From NCBI GenBank assembly GCA_013289835.1, contig JABCZG010000021.1, positions 1 through 64,000 of the forward strand: DNA of 64,000 bases. Reading direction: 5' to 3'. Shown piece by piece: positions 35,830 through 45,211 of this stretch. The DNA is from Acidobacteriota bacterium. Its GTDB lineage: Bacteria > Acidobacteriota > Terriglobia > Acidiferrales > UBA7541. The translations under genes were made by a program, and so were the position numbers. Numbering within the stretch: position 1 is the stretch's first letter; every line of letters begins with the position of its first letter. Under the pieces are notes generated by a model. The model made no database searches, had not been told where the DNA came from, and worked only from the letters and a program-made list of their open reading frames with translations.

Positions 35830-36138
35830 ATGAAAATGAGAATCGTGAGTCTCTTGGCTTTGGCATCCTTGCTTTTGGCGTTTGCGTTTATCTCTTCGGC
35901 GCCCGCGGCTCCGAACAAGGCGAATACACCGGCGGCCACCGCAGCGAGCACCTTGCCGGCTACCACGGAAGCAACTCCAGCGGAGCCCCATCCGGAAATT
36001 CGCGATGCCATTGGCGCTTTGAATCGCGCTAAGGAGCATCTGGAGCATGCCGCGCACGATTTCGGCGGTCACCGCGTGGATGCCATTCATGCCATCGATG
36101 AAGCCAAGCACCAGCTCGAAATTTGCTTGAAGTATTAA
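35830..36138 (+). CDS. Small exported protein
   Basis: A 102-residue protein. A signal peptide (about 1-26) is followed by an Ala/Thr/Pro-rich linker and an amphipathic helical C-terminus rich in His (IRDAIGALNRAKEHLEHAAHDFGGHRVDAIHAIDEAKHQL). The helical region may bind metal or form a small bundle. No family is assigned. A strong terminator follows at 36190, so it is monocistronic with a long leader. Confidence 0.65.
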   Translation: MKMRIVSLLALASLLLAFAFISSAPAAPNKANTPAATAASTLPATTEATPAEPHPEIRDAIGALNRAKEHLEHAAHDFGGHRVDAIHAIDEAKHQLEICLKY

Positions 36139-36189
36139 GAGACCGAACTCAGAGCGGCCATCTTCGTTTCTGCAGAACTTCAAAACAAG

Positions 36190-36227
36190 AACCCGGACCG
36201 AGGCTGCTTCGGTCCGGGTTCTCTTTT
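36190..36227. terminator. Intrinsic terminator
   Basis: A perfect 12-base stem (36190-36201 with 36209-36220) and a 7-base loop are followed by CTCTTTT. It lies between two convergent genes and ends the small exported-protein transcript. Confidence 0.88.
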
Positions 36228-36243
36228 CTGGAGCAAACGCGAA

Positions 36244-36792
36244 TTACTGCACGCGGTGAAACTCAACATAATCCCGGCCCACGTAGAGCCGGTAGCCGCC
36301 CGTAACGGCGCCGGCAAGCACTTGCAGTGGAACAGGGCGCTTGATTTCGCTGTCGCGTGCCGAGGCCACGCGGAAGAGGTCGTTGGCCGCCAGATCCATT
36401 ACTACGAATTTTCCTGCTTCGATGAACCCCACGCCGTATGCGCCGGGCTTCAGTGTCTGCCCGCCAATTTCCAGGGTCTCTTCATTCAGCAAGTAGGCTT
36501 GGTACTTTTCGCGAATTCCCGTGGAGTAGCCGGAATTGTCCACAAGTCCCGCCAGCACATAAAAATCATCCGCGAAGTGGACGCCGCCGGTGTTGCGCAT
36601 CTGTGCCGGAGCGGTCTGCCCGCGGAAAAAGACTCTCTCCGGGAAAATCTTAGGGGTGATTTCGGCGGCCTTGAGGATAACTTCTTTTCCCTCTGCGGGA
36701 GGACTGCCGGCCATCGTTGTCGGCAGATGTCGAATGGAAAAAGCTAAAAGCAGCATAGGCAAGAGAACTGCGTATTTTGCGAATCGCGTCAT
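36244..36792 (-). CDS. Hypothetical exported protein
   Basis: A 182-residue secreted protein with a signal peptide (about 1-27). The mature part is beta-rich (VFFRGQTAPAQMRNTGGVHFADDFYVLAGLVDNSG, ETLEIGGQTLKPGAYGVGFIEAGKFVVMDL). No domain is recognised. The ATG at 36792 follows AGGAG. It is convergent with the small exported-protein gene. Confidence 0.6.
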   Translation of the reverse strand: MTRFAKYAVLLPMLLLAFSIRHLPTTMAGSPPAEGKEVILKAAEITPKIFPERVFFRGQTAPAQMRNTGGVHFADDFYVLAGLVDNSGYSTGIREKYQAYLLNEETLEIGGQTLKPGAYGVGFIEAGKFVVMDLAANDLFRVASARDSEIKRPVPLQVLAGAVTGGYRLYVGRDYVEFHRVQ

Positions 36793-36990
36793 GGAGGCTC
36801 CTTTCAGGATGCTGAAATCGTACATCATTCCTGCCTTCTGGCGAAAAGTGCAGCCCATCCGGCCATCTAGTGCCATCCGCGCCTGGGCGCGGCCCTGCTT
36901 TTTTCGAAGCGATCCGTAGACGAAGTGGACGGGGGCGATGATGTGTTATCGTACGCGCGCCGGAATTCGCGCGAAAAAGGGAGAAGAACA

Positions 36991-38850
36991 ATGCTGGATC
37001 GCCGGAATTTCATGAAGACCTGCTCGGGAATGGGTTTGGCGGGGTCGCTGCTTCCCGGAGTGCTCTGGGCGCAAGCACAAGCCGAAGGCTCGAAAAAGAT
37101 CACCAAAGAAATGATCGAAAATGCCGCGGCCATCGCCGATGTGCCGATCTCGGATGAATACAAAGACATGATGCTCGAGAATTTGAACAATCATGCCAAG
37201 GGCTTCGAAGAAATCTACAAACTGCATATCCCGAATTCCGTGGAACCGGCGCTCCTTTTTGATCCCGTAGTTCCGGGAATGAAGCTCGATACTATGCGAA
37301 AGCCGATGCGCGTTTCCAAAGCGCCGGCCAGCAGTGCTTCGGGAGCGCACAAGAATCTGGAAGAGTTGGCATTTGCGAGCGTCCGGGAACTCGCTGAGCT
37401 CGTTCGAACAAAAAAAGTTTCCTCGGTGGCGCTCACGGAGATGTACTTGGGACGGCTAAAGAAATATGACACGACGCTGAAGTTTGTCGTGACGCTGACG
37501 GAAGAGCGTGCGCTCGCTCAAGCCAAAAAAGCCGACGCCGAAATCGCCGCCGGAAAATATCGCGGCCCGCTGCACGGCTTGCCTTGGGGCGCGAAGGATT
37601 TGCTGGCCGTGAAGGGCTATCGAACCACGTGGGGCGCCGGCGGATTCGAGAATCAGATGATTGATGAAGATGCTGAGGTCGTGAAGCGCTTGGACGAAGC
37701 GGGCGCCGTGCTGGTCGCAAAGCTGACTCTTGGCGCGCTCGCGCAAGGTGACATCTGGTTCGGAGGTGTGACGCGTAATCCGTGGAACACGAAGCAAGGT
37801 TCGAGCGGTTCGTCCGCTGGACCCGCCTCAGCCACCGCCGCCGGGTGCGTGGCCTTCAGCATCGGTTCAGAAACGCTCGGCTCGATTTCTTCGCCTTCCA
37901 CGCGCTGTGGTTGCACGGGCCTACGCCCGTCCTTCGGACTGGTTCCGCGCACGGGAGCGATGGCCCTCTCCTGGAGCATGGACAAACTCGGCCCCATCTG
38001 CCGCGCAGTGGAAGATTGCGCGCTTGTGCTGGACGCCATCTACGGACCGGACGGCCACGATCGCACCGTAAAACCCGCGGCCTTCAATTGGGATGCAACT
38101 TTGGACTGGAAAAAACTGCGCGTCGGTTACCTGAAAGCCGATTTCGAACGCAAGCCCGGCGAAGGCCAGGAGCCACCAATAGAAGAACCGGCGGCAACTC
38201 CCGAAGAGCAAAAGCGGCGCGACGAACAAAAGAAACGCCAGGAAGCCGCGCAAGCCCGGGCCGAATATGATAGAAAATACAACGATGCCGCGCTGGCGAA
38301 GCTCCGGGACATGGGCGTCAACCTAATCCCCGCGGAGCTGCCGAAATTTCCATATGACGCCATGGTCGCCATGCTCACGTCAGAAGCCGCCGCGGCCTTT
38401 GACGACCTCACGCGTTCCGGCAAGGACAAGCTGTTGACGATGCAGCGCGAATTTGATTGGCCGAACGGGTTTCGCTCCGCGCGTTTTATCCCTGCGGTCG
38501 AATATATTCAAGCCGCGCGAGCGCGCAGAATGGCGATGGACGCCGTCGCGAAAGTGTTCGACGATTTTGACGTGATCGTCGCGCCCACGCAGGGTCAGCA
38601 ACTCGTCATCACAAATCTAACCGGCAATCCCGCCGTGATTTTACCGAACGGATTGCGCGGAAGCGATGCGCCCAAGCCGCCATCGGACGATCCTGCCGAT
38701 TTCCGCAATGCAGGTGGGCCAGGCACGATGGCGAGCCTGACGTTCCTTGGAAAATTGTACGGAGAAGCGCCGCTGCTTGCGTTCGCGCGCGCCTACCAGG
38801 ATGCGACGGGCTTTCACCTATTGCACCCCACGCTGACGCCCGCGCCCTAG
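36991..38850 (+). CDS. Tat-exported amidase (amidase signature family)
   Basis: A 619-residue serine amidase. The start MLDRRNFMKTCSGMG is a twin-arginine signal, so the folded enzyme is exported. The Ser-cisSer-Lys site is present: catalytic Lys in GLPWGAKDLLAVKG, GSSGSSAGPASATAAG for the Gly/Ser-rich motif, and ETLGSISSPSTRCG for the nucleophile. A charged Glu/Lys/Arg/Gln-rich insertion around 390-440 is unusual for the family. The substrate is unknown. Confidence 0.85.
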   Translation: MLDRRNFMKTCSGMGLAGSLLPGVLWAQAQAEGSKKITKEMIENAAAIADVPISDEYKDMMLENLNNHAKGFEEIYKLHIPNSVEPALLFDPVVPGMKLDTMRKPMRVSKAPASSASGAHKNLEELAFASVRELAELVRTKKVSSVALTEMYLGRLKKYDTTLKFVVTLTEERALAQAKKADAEIAAGKYRGPLHGLPWGAKDLLAVKGYRTTWGAGGFENQMIDEDAEVVKRLDEAGAVLVAKLTLGALAQGDIWFGGVTRNPWNTKQGSSGSSAGPASATAAGCVAFSIGSETLGSISSPSTRCGCTGLRPSFGLVPRTGAMALSWSMDKLGPICRAVEDCALVLDAIYGPDGHDRTVKPAAFNWDATLDWKKLRVGYLKADFERKPGEGQEPPIEEPAATPEEQKRRDEQKKRQEAAQARAEYDRKYNDAALAKLRDMGVNLIPAELPKFPYDAMVAMLTSEAAAAFDDLTRSGKDKLLTMQREFDWPNGFRSARFIPAVEYIQAARARRMAMDAVAKVFDDFDVIVAPTQGQQLVITNLTGNPAVILPNGLRGSDAPKPPSDDPADFRNAGGPGTMASLTFLGKLYGEAPLLAFARAYQDATGFHLLHPTLTPAP

Positions 38851-38893
38851 TTTTTTCACGCGCACCATTCGAATGAGGTTTGGAACGGACACG

Positions 38894-39403
38894 TTACATG
38901 CCTTTCGCGATCGGGTAGCCTTTACCGGCCCAGTCCGCAGCGAAGCTGGTCGGAAGAATCAGGACGCGCAATTTTTTGAATCCCATGCTGCCCAGAGCCG
39001 TAAACGCGGGACGAATGTTCGGACATTTCTCCAGCGGGCAGCACCCGCAATAAATCACCAGATTCGTCGAGCGCGGCAGGCCGTCCGCCCATTTTTTCAG
39101 CTCGGCGAGCCCCTCCTCCGTCGAAGCAGTTCCGTGATAAACAGCGCCAGGGACATGCCCCCCGGCAAAAAGTGACCGGAACCCGACATAGAGAATGGTC
39201 GGCGGTGTAACAACTTTGTCTGTGAGTTCGCGCGCGAGTTCCGCTGCTTGGACACTTTGCGCGGCGGTCCATGGATCGGAGGCTTTTGCCTCATCCGCAT
39301 TGGCCACGCGCGTTGGCACGACAAGCAGCGCTACGGCTGCCGAGAGAAGGAATGCAAGAACGAACACAGTGGCCGAGTAAGTCGCCGTGATTCGCAAACG
39401 CAT
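38894..39403 (-). CDS. Exported rhodanese-like protein
   Basis: A 169-residue protein with an N-terminal signal or anchor (about 8-35) and a rhodanese domain. The active-site loop is NLVIYCGCCPLEKCPNIRPA, with the catalytic Cys after IY and three further cysteines nearby. It probably acts in the periplasm on sulfane sulfur or as a redox protein. Its loop is entirely Cys-coded, which contrasts with the UGA-containing rhodanese at 62069. Confidence 0.78.
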   Translation of the reverse strand: MRLRITATYSATVFVLAFLLSAAVALLVVPTRVANADEAKASDPWTAAQSVQAAELARELTDKVVTPPTILYVGFRSLFAGGHVPGAVYHGTASTEEGLAELKKWADGLPRSTNLVIYCGCCPLEKCPNIRPAFTALGSMGFKKLRVLILPTSFAADWAGKGYPIAKGM

Positions 39404-39497
39404 GACGATTGGCCTCCGCGTTTCATTGTAGAACCAAAACGATGGAGCGGACAAACGGCCGAGTTATAAAAGAGCTTGTTCTCGCGGAAGGTAATCG

Positions 39498-40469
39498 CTA
39501 TTTCCTGAGTTCCGTGCGCGTCTTCTGCAGCTTCAGCGCCGTGGTGCGCAGCGTTTCCGGCACATTCTTGTTGGTGGTCAGCCGCTTCAGGTCCACGGCA
39601 TTGAGAATGGGAAGCATGTGCAAAGTGACATCGAGAGGTGTCTTGGGATTGTTGATGAGGTTTCGAACCACAGTGTAGTTCTTTCGAAAGGCGCGGTTGC
39701 CCGCAATGGCCCGAAGAATTTCATCGGTGAGGCTGGTCATGCCCGCAAAAGCCTCGACTTCCTGATCCGTCAAGCGGGGAGACTGCAGCACCGCGCGCTG
39801 CACCACCTTGTTATTGTCGCGGATCAGTGTGCGCCGCGCTTCCGATCCGCCCTTCATCGCGAATTGCACGCGCTGCGCAACAGTCATTTTGGCAAGGCGT
39901 TGAATCAACGTCTGCCGCCGCGCAAGGTCGGACTCCGCCGCGGCTGCTGCCTCTGCGAGAGCGGCTTCATCAATGGGATTGCCAGGTCCGTGAAGTTCGT
40001 GGAGCTGAGTTTTTTGCTCGGCAGTCAGAGCGGTCGATTGTTCGAGCGCGGAAGCCAGCGCCGGAGACTCGCTGACGCGATCCAACTCTTCCATCAGCGC
40101 CTGGATCCCCAGCGTCGAGAGATGTCGTACCGCCGGAACCAGAAATTCCGCCCCGCAATTCTTGTTTTGCACCATGGCGTCGCAAACGCCAGGCTTGTCG
40201 GAGAGATTCTTCGCCGCGTAGGCATACAGCGCGGGCAAAGCATGCTCGCGCTTCAAAGCTTCCACAAAGGATTCGACGGGCTGCGAGAGCAGCGCGTCCT
40301 GCGCGCGGGAGGAGACCATCTCGTCGACGTCGCCGGCAAGAACTGCCAGGATTTCCGCGCGATCGGCCGGAGCAAGATGCGCTCCGCCGGTGCAAACCGC
40401 CATCTTGCGTTCGCGCGGCGCGCGTCCGTGACGCAGATCTTCCAGTACCTCAGGGCTGAGAGCTTCCAC
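39498..40469 (-). CDS. Helical repeat protein (HEAT-like), unknown function
   Basis: A 323-residue soluble protein rich in Ala/Leu helices, with segments such as RAEILAVLAGDVDEMVSSRAQDALL, RRTLIRDNNKVVQRAVLQSPRLTDQEV and NYTVVRNLINNPKTPLDVTLHMLPIL. The arrangement resembles HEAT or leucine-rich-variant repeats. It overlaps the end of the RodZ-like gene by 20 bases and is surely cotranscribed with it. The family is conserved by appearance but unnamed to me. Confidence 0.65.
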   Translation of the reverse strand: MEALSPEVLEDLRHGRAPRERKMAVCTGGAHLAPADRAEILAVLAGDVDEMVSSRAQDALLSQPVESFVEALKREHALPALYAYAAKNLSDKPGVCDAMVQNKNCGAEFLVPAVRHLSTLGIQALMEELDRVSESPALASALEQSTALTAEQKTQLHELHGPGNPIDEAALAEAAAAAESDLARRQTLIQRLAKMTVAQRVQFAMKGGSEARRTLIRDNNKVVQRAVLQSPRLTDQEVEAFAGMTSLTDEILRAIAGNRAFRKNYTVVRNLINNPKTPLDVTLHMLPILNAVDLKRLTTNKNVPETLRTTALKLQKTRTELRK

Positions 40470-41208
40470 TCGTTGCCTGCCTCAAATCCTTCTGGCTAAG
40501 CACTATTGTACCGGAAGCGCCGGGCGCTCCGAGCGGCGGCATCGCTTGCCCGTTCAATTCCAGCAATACTGCGGATGAGTCCCCGGCGCTGACCTCAAAC
40601 TGCTGCTTGGCGGAGAAGTGCCGCGTCTCTCCCGCCGGAAGCTCCGTATCCAAAAGTAGGTTGTTGTCCGCCACAACGCGCACGCGCGTGGCGGCGGAAG
40701 TGGACACGGAAAGATCCAGCGGCATGACTGCCGATGTGGAAGCAGCTGCGGGGACGGTGGAATTATCAAGCGGCCCAGACTGGACTGGAAGGGAAGTGAG
40801 CGAAGACGAATTGGCATGGCGGTGAGCCATATAGCGCCGCCAACCGTAACGCCCCGCATAGAATAATCCGACGACGATTAGAACCAGAACCAATACCGCG
40901 GCAACAGGAACCCATTTTGGCGGCGAAGGAATGCGTTCCTCGGGCTTGGCAATGGCGGCTGGCGATTTTTCCGATCGCGCTAAATCATATTCGCCGAGCA
41001 GCGCCTCCTCATCGAGGCCCAGATACCGCGCGATGGTGCGCACAAACCCGTGTCCAAAAACTCCGCCCGGCAGCCGCCCCCAATTTTCATTTTCCAGTGC
41101 TTCGATGAAGCGCACGCTGATGCGCGTGGCTTTGGTGAGTTCGTCCATGGAGACTTCGCGCAGTTCGCGCTCGCGCTTCAGGCGTTCACCGAAATTTCCC
41201 CTGGCCAT
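40450..41208 (-). CDS. RodZ-like helix-turn-helix membrane protein
   Basis: A 252-residue protein with an N-terminal Xre-type HTH (about 5-70, LKRERELREVSMDELTKATRISVRFIEALE), a transmembrane helix (about 99-119), a Ser/Thr/Pro linker and a C-terminal DUF4115-like beta domain. This is the RodZ layout, linking the cytoplasm to the envelope and cell shape. It is followed by the helical repeat gene at 39498. Confidence 0.8.
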   Translation of the reverse strand: MARGNFGERLKRERELREVSMDELTKATRISVRFIEALENENWGRLPGGVFGHGFVRTIARYLGLDEEALLGEYDLARSEKSPAAIAKPEERIPSPPKWVPVAAVLVLVLIVVGLFYAGRYGWRRYMAHRHANSSSLTSLPVQSGPLDNSTVPAAASTSAVMPLDLSVSTSAATRVRVVADNNLLLDTELPAGETRHFSAKQQFEVSAGDSSAVLLELNGQAMPPLGAPGASGTIVLSQKDLRQATSGSSQP

Positions 41209-41582
41209 GGACCGAACCTGTCCTCAACAACTAAAGGTGGGCGCTCGCAACGCGGCGGCGTGGGACCCCTGAACGGACTATAGGCGGCGTCCTAAGCTAC
41301 TGTCAAACGAAGGAGTTGCGAGCCTGTGGAAAGCAGCTAGCCGCTGGCCCGCGGCCCCAGGATAGCAAGATGGCCACGCCTGTACCACGAGCGTGTTGCG
41401 CCCCTATTTAAGAGGGCCCATACTGGCGGAGATTCGTGGGCGTGTGTCCGCATTGGCGGACCCTTTTATTTTTGCTCGGAAACGCTACACAAGTTCTCAG
41501 GGATTTCAGTGCGGTCGGCACTTCCGCAGGAGAAGCGGGTTACAGCGGGTCAAAAATCTTGAAGGAACAGGTTGAAACGAGC
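41209..41582. other. Divergent interval with an orphan terminator
   Basis: Between the RodZ-like gene and the GGDEF gene there is a strong + strand terminator (41446-41474) but no gene upstream on that strand. This leaves room for a non-coding RNA of up to about 200 bases (roughly 41250-41474). I see no recognisable RNA family. Confidence 0.4.
41446..41474 (+). terminator. Orphan intrinsic terminator
   Basis: GTCCGC (41446-41451) pairs with GCGGAC (41456-41461) around ATTG, followed by CCTTTTATTTTT. It lies upstream of the GGDEF gene, which argues that translation of that gene starts after it, and that something on the + strand ends here. Confidence 0.6.
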
Positions 41583-42704
41583 GTGGAGGAAGTAAAGCAA
41601 TTTCCAGCCGTCGAACGCCGCCGCAATCCTGCGGTGCCGTCCGAGCAGCGGGAAAAGGGCGAGGTTGCCGTCTTCCAGGAATTGGGGAAGGCGCTCACAT
41701 CTTCGCTGCAGCTCGATCAAGTTCTCCGCACGATTATGGAGAAGATCGACGAATTCCTGCGCCCGGACAATTGGTCGCTGCTCTTGCTCGACGAAGCCAA
41801 ACAGGAACTTTATTTCGAACTCGCCGTAGGAAAAGCCTCGCAGGCCTTAAAAGATGTGCGCATCAAGATGGGCCAAGGCATCGCCGGCTGGGTGGCGCAG
41901 CGCGGCGAGACCGTGGTCGTGCCGGACACCTCGAAAGACACGCGCTTTTTTGGCAAGGTCGACGAAAAAACCAAAACGGAAACGCAATCCATCGTCGCCG
42001 TCCCTGTAAAATTTCGCGATACCTGCCTGGGCGTCATCGAACTGATCAATTGTATCGGCCCCGAGGGCTTCGATCCGCGCGACCTCAAGCTGCTCGAAGC
42101 GCTTTCCGATTTCGCCGCCATCGCGCTGGAAAACGCGCGCCACGTCAAAAAAATTCACGAACTCACCATCACCGACGATTGCACCTCGCTCTACAACGCT
42201 CGTCACATGGGCTTTATTCTCGAGACAGAGATTTACCGCTCGCAGCGGTACAACTACGAATTTTCCATCGTCTTTATCGACCTCGACCATTTCAAACAGG
42301 TCAACGATACCCATGGCCACTTGGTCGGCTCGCGCTTGCTGGCCGAGATCGGCAACGCACTGAAGGAACATTGCCGCCTGATCGATTTCGCCTTCCGCTA
42401 TGGCGGCGACGAGTTCGTCATTCTGCTGCCGCAGACTTCGAAGGAAAGCGCGCTAAACGTGGCGCGCCGCTTGCACAAATTAATCCGCGAGGCCACCTGG
42501 CTCGGGCCCGAAGGCCTGAACATCAAGCTCACGCCCAGCGTCGGCGTCGCCTCCTACCCCGTGGATTCACGCACCAAGGAAGGGCTGCTGCACCTCGCCG
42601 ATGAAGCCATGTACCTGGTGAAAAATACCCGGCGCGATTGCGTGGCCGCCGCCAACATCGGAATTCTTCCGGACACCGCGGCCGCTGCGGAGTCCGCGGG
42701 CTAG
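41583..42704 (+). CDS. GAF-GGDEF protein (diguanylate cyclase)
   Basis: A 373-residue protein. A GAF sensor domain (about 30-170: LGKALTSSLQLDQVLRTIMEKIDEFL, GQGIAGWVAQRGETVVVPDTSKDTRF) is followed by a GGDEF domain with an intact RYGGDEF active site near residue 272, so it should make cyclic di-GMP. An EAL domain is absent. The start is uncertain: GTG 41583 lies after the terminator at 41446, while an upstream GTG at 41436 would add a poor N-terminus. It begins the long co-directional block and could signal to the PilZ proteins in this window. Confidence 0.85.
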   Translation: MEEVKQFPAVERRRNPAVPSEQREKGEVAVFQELGKALTSSLQLDQVLRTIMEKIDEFLRPDNWSLLLLDEAKQELYFELAVGKASQALKDVRIKMGQGIAGWVAQRGETVVVPDTSKDTRFFGKVDEKTKTETQSIVAVPVKFRDTCLGVIELINCIGPEGFDPRDLKLLEALSDFAAIALENARHVKKIHELTITDDCTSLYNARHMGFILETEIYRSQRYNYEFSIVFIDLDHFKQVNDTHGHLVGSRLLAEIGNALKEHCRLIDFAFRYGGDEFVILLPQTSKESALNVARRLHKLIREATWLGPEGLNIKLTPSVGVASYPVDSRTKEGLLHLADEAMYLVKNTRRDCVAAANIGILPDTAAAAESAG

Positions 42705-42772
42705 CTTCTTCCGTTTCCTTTAAGTCCGGGCCTCTTCTATACAGCCCTTCGAAATTTTGCTTAACTAAACGC

Positions 42773-45178
42773 ATGAAGCGAAGTGAAGCCGCGAAGTATG
42801 CGCGCTGGTCGGCGGCCGCCGCATTGGTGCTGGCGATCCTGACGGCTGGGGTGTATTTCGAGCGCAAATGGGTGTCGTACAGAGAAAGCAAAAAGGCCCC
42901 GCCGTCCGCGCCAAAAGACGTTTCGCGTCTATCCAGCGGGCTGACGTTTTCCAAGGTCGAAGGAAATCGCGCCATTTTCACGGTAGCCGCTTCGAAATCC
43001 ACCGACTACAAAGATAAGGACGCGAGTTTGCTCGAAGACGTGGGCATCACCATCTTCGGCAAGAACGGCGATCGGCACGACACCATCCACACCCAAAGCT
43101 GCCAGTACGAGAAGGAAGGCGGTGGCGTCAACTGTAGCGGCGAAGTGCAAATCGAACTGGAGAGCGCCGCCGATGCCGACCGCGCCGTCAAAAATCCCAC
43201 GGGCCCTCCGGCGCAAAAAGTGCATGCAGAAACCCGCGGCATCCTCTTCAACCGTCTCACCGGGCTCGCGCAGACGGATCAACCGGTAAAATTTGATTTT
43301 CCGAGCGGCAGCGGCGATGCCATAGGAGTCGAGTATCACTCCCAGGAAGGCACTCTGCGTTTGCTGCGCGATGTGCATTTGCTGCTGGAACCCCAGCCAA
43401 GCGGCGCCGCCGGGAAAAAGCCGGTGACGACCGACGCGCGCAATCCTGTGCACGTCACCGGAAGAAGCCTCGAATTTGGCCGCAACACCAGAACCCTGCA
43501 TCTACAAGGTCCCGTCGAAGCGCAATCGCAAACGGCGCGACTTCTCGCCGGAGAGCTGACGCTGCTCCTGGACGTAGCCTTTCGCGCGCAAAAATTAATC
43601 GCCACGCCCGGCGGAACCAAGAGAAATCCGATGCTCTCCTCGCAATCCGCGGATGATCCCGTAAACGTGAGCGCGGAAACCTTGACCGCGTACTTTGCTC
43701 CCGAGGGATGGCTGACGAAAATCGAGGGTACCGGAAGCCTTCAGGGATCGCGACAGAGCGGAAAAGAGCAAGAAGAATTCAGTTCGCAAACCGGAACGAT
43801 GGAACTCCGCCCCAAAGTGGATCAGCCGGAGAAATTGACCTTGAATGGGAGCGTGTTGCTGAAAACGCGCACGCAAGGAACCGGCAACGCCAGAACTCTG
43901 CAGACTAGCGCTCTGCTCGTCGAGTTTGCCGAGAACCGGAGTAGCGCCGGCAGTATACCCAAGCATGCCGAAACCCTCGGCGCCGGTACCATCGAATGGC
44001 TGGACGCAACGCCGCAAATGGGAGCTTCAGGCACTACCGCGAACAGCGTGGCGGCGCGCACGAAATTGGATGCCGACAAACTGGAAATGGAATTTAGCAG
44101 CGATGGCAAGGCCAAGCAATTACTTGCCAACGGCAATGTCCGCACCGAACGAGCCTCGACCGGGAAACCCTTGCAAACGGCGACTTCGCATAGCGGAGTC
44201 GCCCAACTGTTGCCGAGTGGCTCGTGGTCGCAAATGGATCTGCAGGGAGACGTGAAGCTGAAACAGGGTGACCAAACCGGCCAAGGCGATCATGCCGTAT
44301 TTGTTCAAGCCACGCAGACTGCCATGCTGGCCGGAAAAGCAATCGCCCGCGACGCCACCACCGAAACCCACGCCCCACGCATTACCTTCAATCAGTCCAA
44401 TGGCGACATTCACGCCGAAGGCGGAGTGCGCTCCACCGATTTCTCCGCAAAAAGCAGCGCCACACAACTTGCTCCCGTGCCCACCAATGTCACCTCCAAC
44501 ACCATGCAGGGAAATTCGAAAGGTGGTCGCGCCCTCTACACCGGCCACGCGCGCTTGTGGCAAGGCGACTCCGTGATGGAAGCAGATTCCATTGAACTGC
44601 TGCGCGACACGAAGATTCTGAACGCCGCCGGAAATGTCCGTGCCGTTTTTCCCCAGGCCCCAGGCCCCGCCTCCACTCCGGCCTCCCAGCAACCCGCCGC
44701 AGTGCAGGCCGCGCCGAAAAAACCAGAATTGTGGCACGTCTCCTCCGGCACGCTCACCTATCACGACACAGAAAGCTTCGCGCACCTTGAAAAAAACGTA
44801 GTCGCACAGTCCACCGAGCAAACCATGCGCGCTCCGCTGGTGGACTTGTATTTCACCAAGAGCGTTGCAGCCAATACGCCGGCGCCCAGCACTCCAGCTC
44901 CCGCCAAGGCCATCTCCGGCGCTCAGCAAATCTCCCGCGCCGTCGGAACCGGTGGCGTAATCGTGGACCAAGGTACGCGCAGAGCTACCGCCGAGCGCGG
45001 AGAGTACCTCGCCACCCAGGGAAAATTCATCATGAGCGGCGGAGACCCCACCATTTTTGACGCTTCCGAAGGCACAACCAAGGGCCATCAATTGACCTTC
45101 TTTTTAGCGGATGATACGATCATCGTCGACTCAGAAAATGGCACGCGGACGTTGACGAAACACCGAGTCGACAAATGA
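42773..45178 (+). CDS. LptC/LptA-like fused LPS transport protein
   Basis: An 801-residue envelope protein. An N-terminal transmembrane helix (about 10-28) is followed by an LptC-like region (about 50-210, SGLTFSKVEGNRAIFTVAASKS) and then a long chain of OstA/LptA-type beta-jellyroll repeats with low-complexity Pro/Ala linkers (about 630-660 and 705-725). The order fits a single-chain bridge carrying LPS across the periplasm. It lies 33 bases upstream of lptB. It is much longer than separate LptC and LptA proteins, so the number of OstA domains needs structural confirmation. Confidence 0.8.
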   Translation: MKRSEAAKYARWSAAAALVLAILTAGVYFERKWVSYRESKKAPPSAPKDVSRLSSGLTFSKVEGNRAIFTVAASKSTDYKDKDASLLEDVGITIFGKNGDRHDTIHTQSCQYEKEGGGVNCSGEVQIELESAADADRAVKNPTGPPAQKVHAETRGILFNRLTGLAQTDQPVKFDFPSGSGDAIGVEYHSQEGTLRLLRDVHLLLEPQPSGAAGKKPVTTDARNPVHVTGRSLEFGRNTRTLHLQGPVEAQSQTARLLAGELTLLLDVAFRAQKLIATPGGTKRNPMLSSQSADDPVNVSAETLTAYFAPEGWLTKIEGTGSLQGSRQSGKEQEEFSSQTGTMELRPKVDQPEKLTLNGSVLLKTRTQGTGNARTLQTSALLVEFAENRSSAGSIPKHAETLGAGTIEWLDATPQMGASGTTANSVAARTKLDADKLEMEFSSDGKAKQLLANGNVRTERASTGKPLQTATSHSGVAQLLPSGSWSQMDLQGDVKLKQGDQTGQGDHAVFVQATQTAMLAGKAIARDATTETHAPRITFNQSNGDIHAEGGVRSTDFSAKSSATQLAPVPTNVTSNTMQGNSKGGRALYTGHARLWQGDSVMEADSIELLRDTKILNAAGNVRAVFPQAPGPASTPASQQPAAVQAAPKKPELWHVSSGTLTYHDTESFAHLEKNVVAQSTEQTMRAPLVDLYFTKSVAANTPAPSTPAPAKAISGAQQISRAVGTGGVIVDQGTRRATAERGEYLATQGKFIMSGGDPTIFDASEGTTKGHQLTFFLADDTIIVDSENGTRTLTKHRVDK

Positions 45179-45211
45179 TGGTGCCCGCTCCGCGGCCGCC
45201 CGTGAAGAGGT

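Noticed and set aside
44120..45091. 323-residue minus-strand Gly/Val-rich frame in the lptC/A-like gene
   Set aside because: Composition is that of antisense to Ala/Thr/Pro-rich coding sequence and no motif is present.
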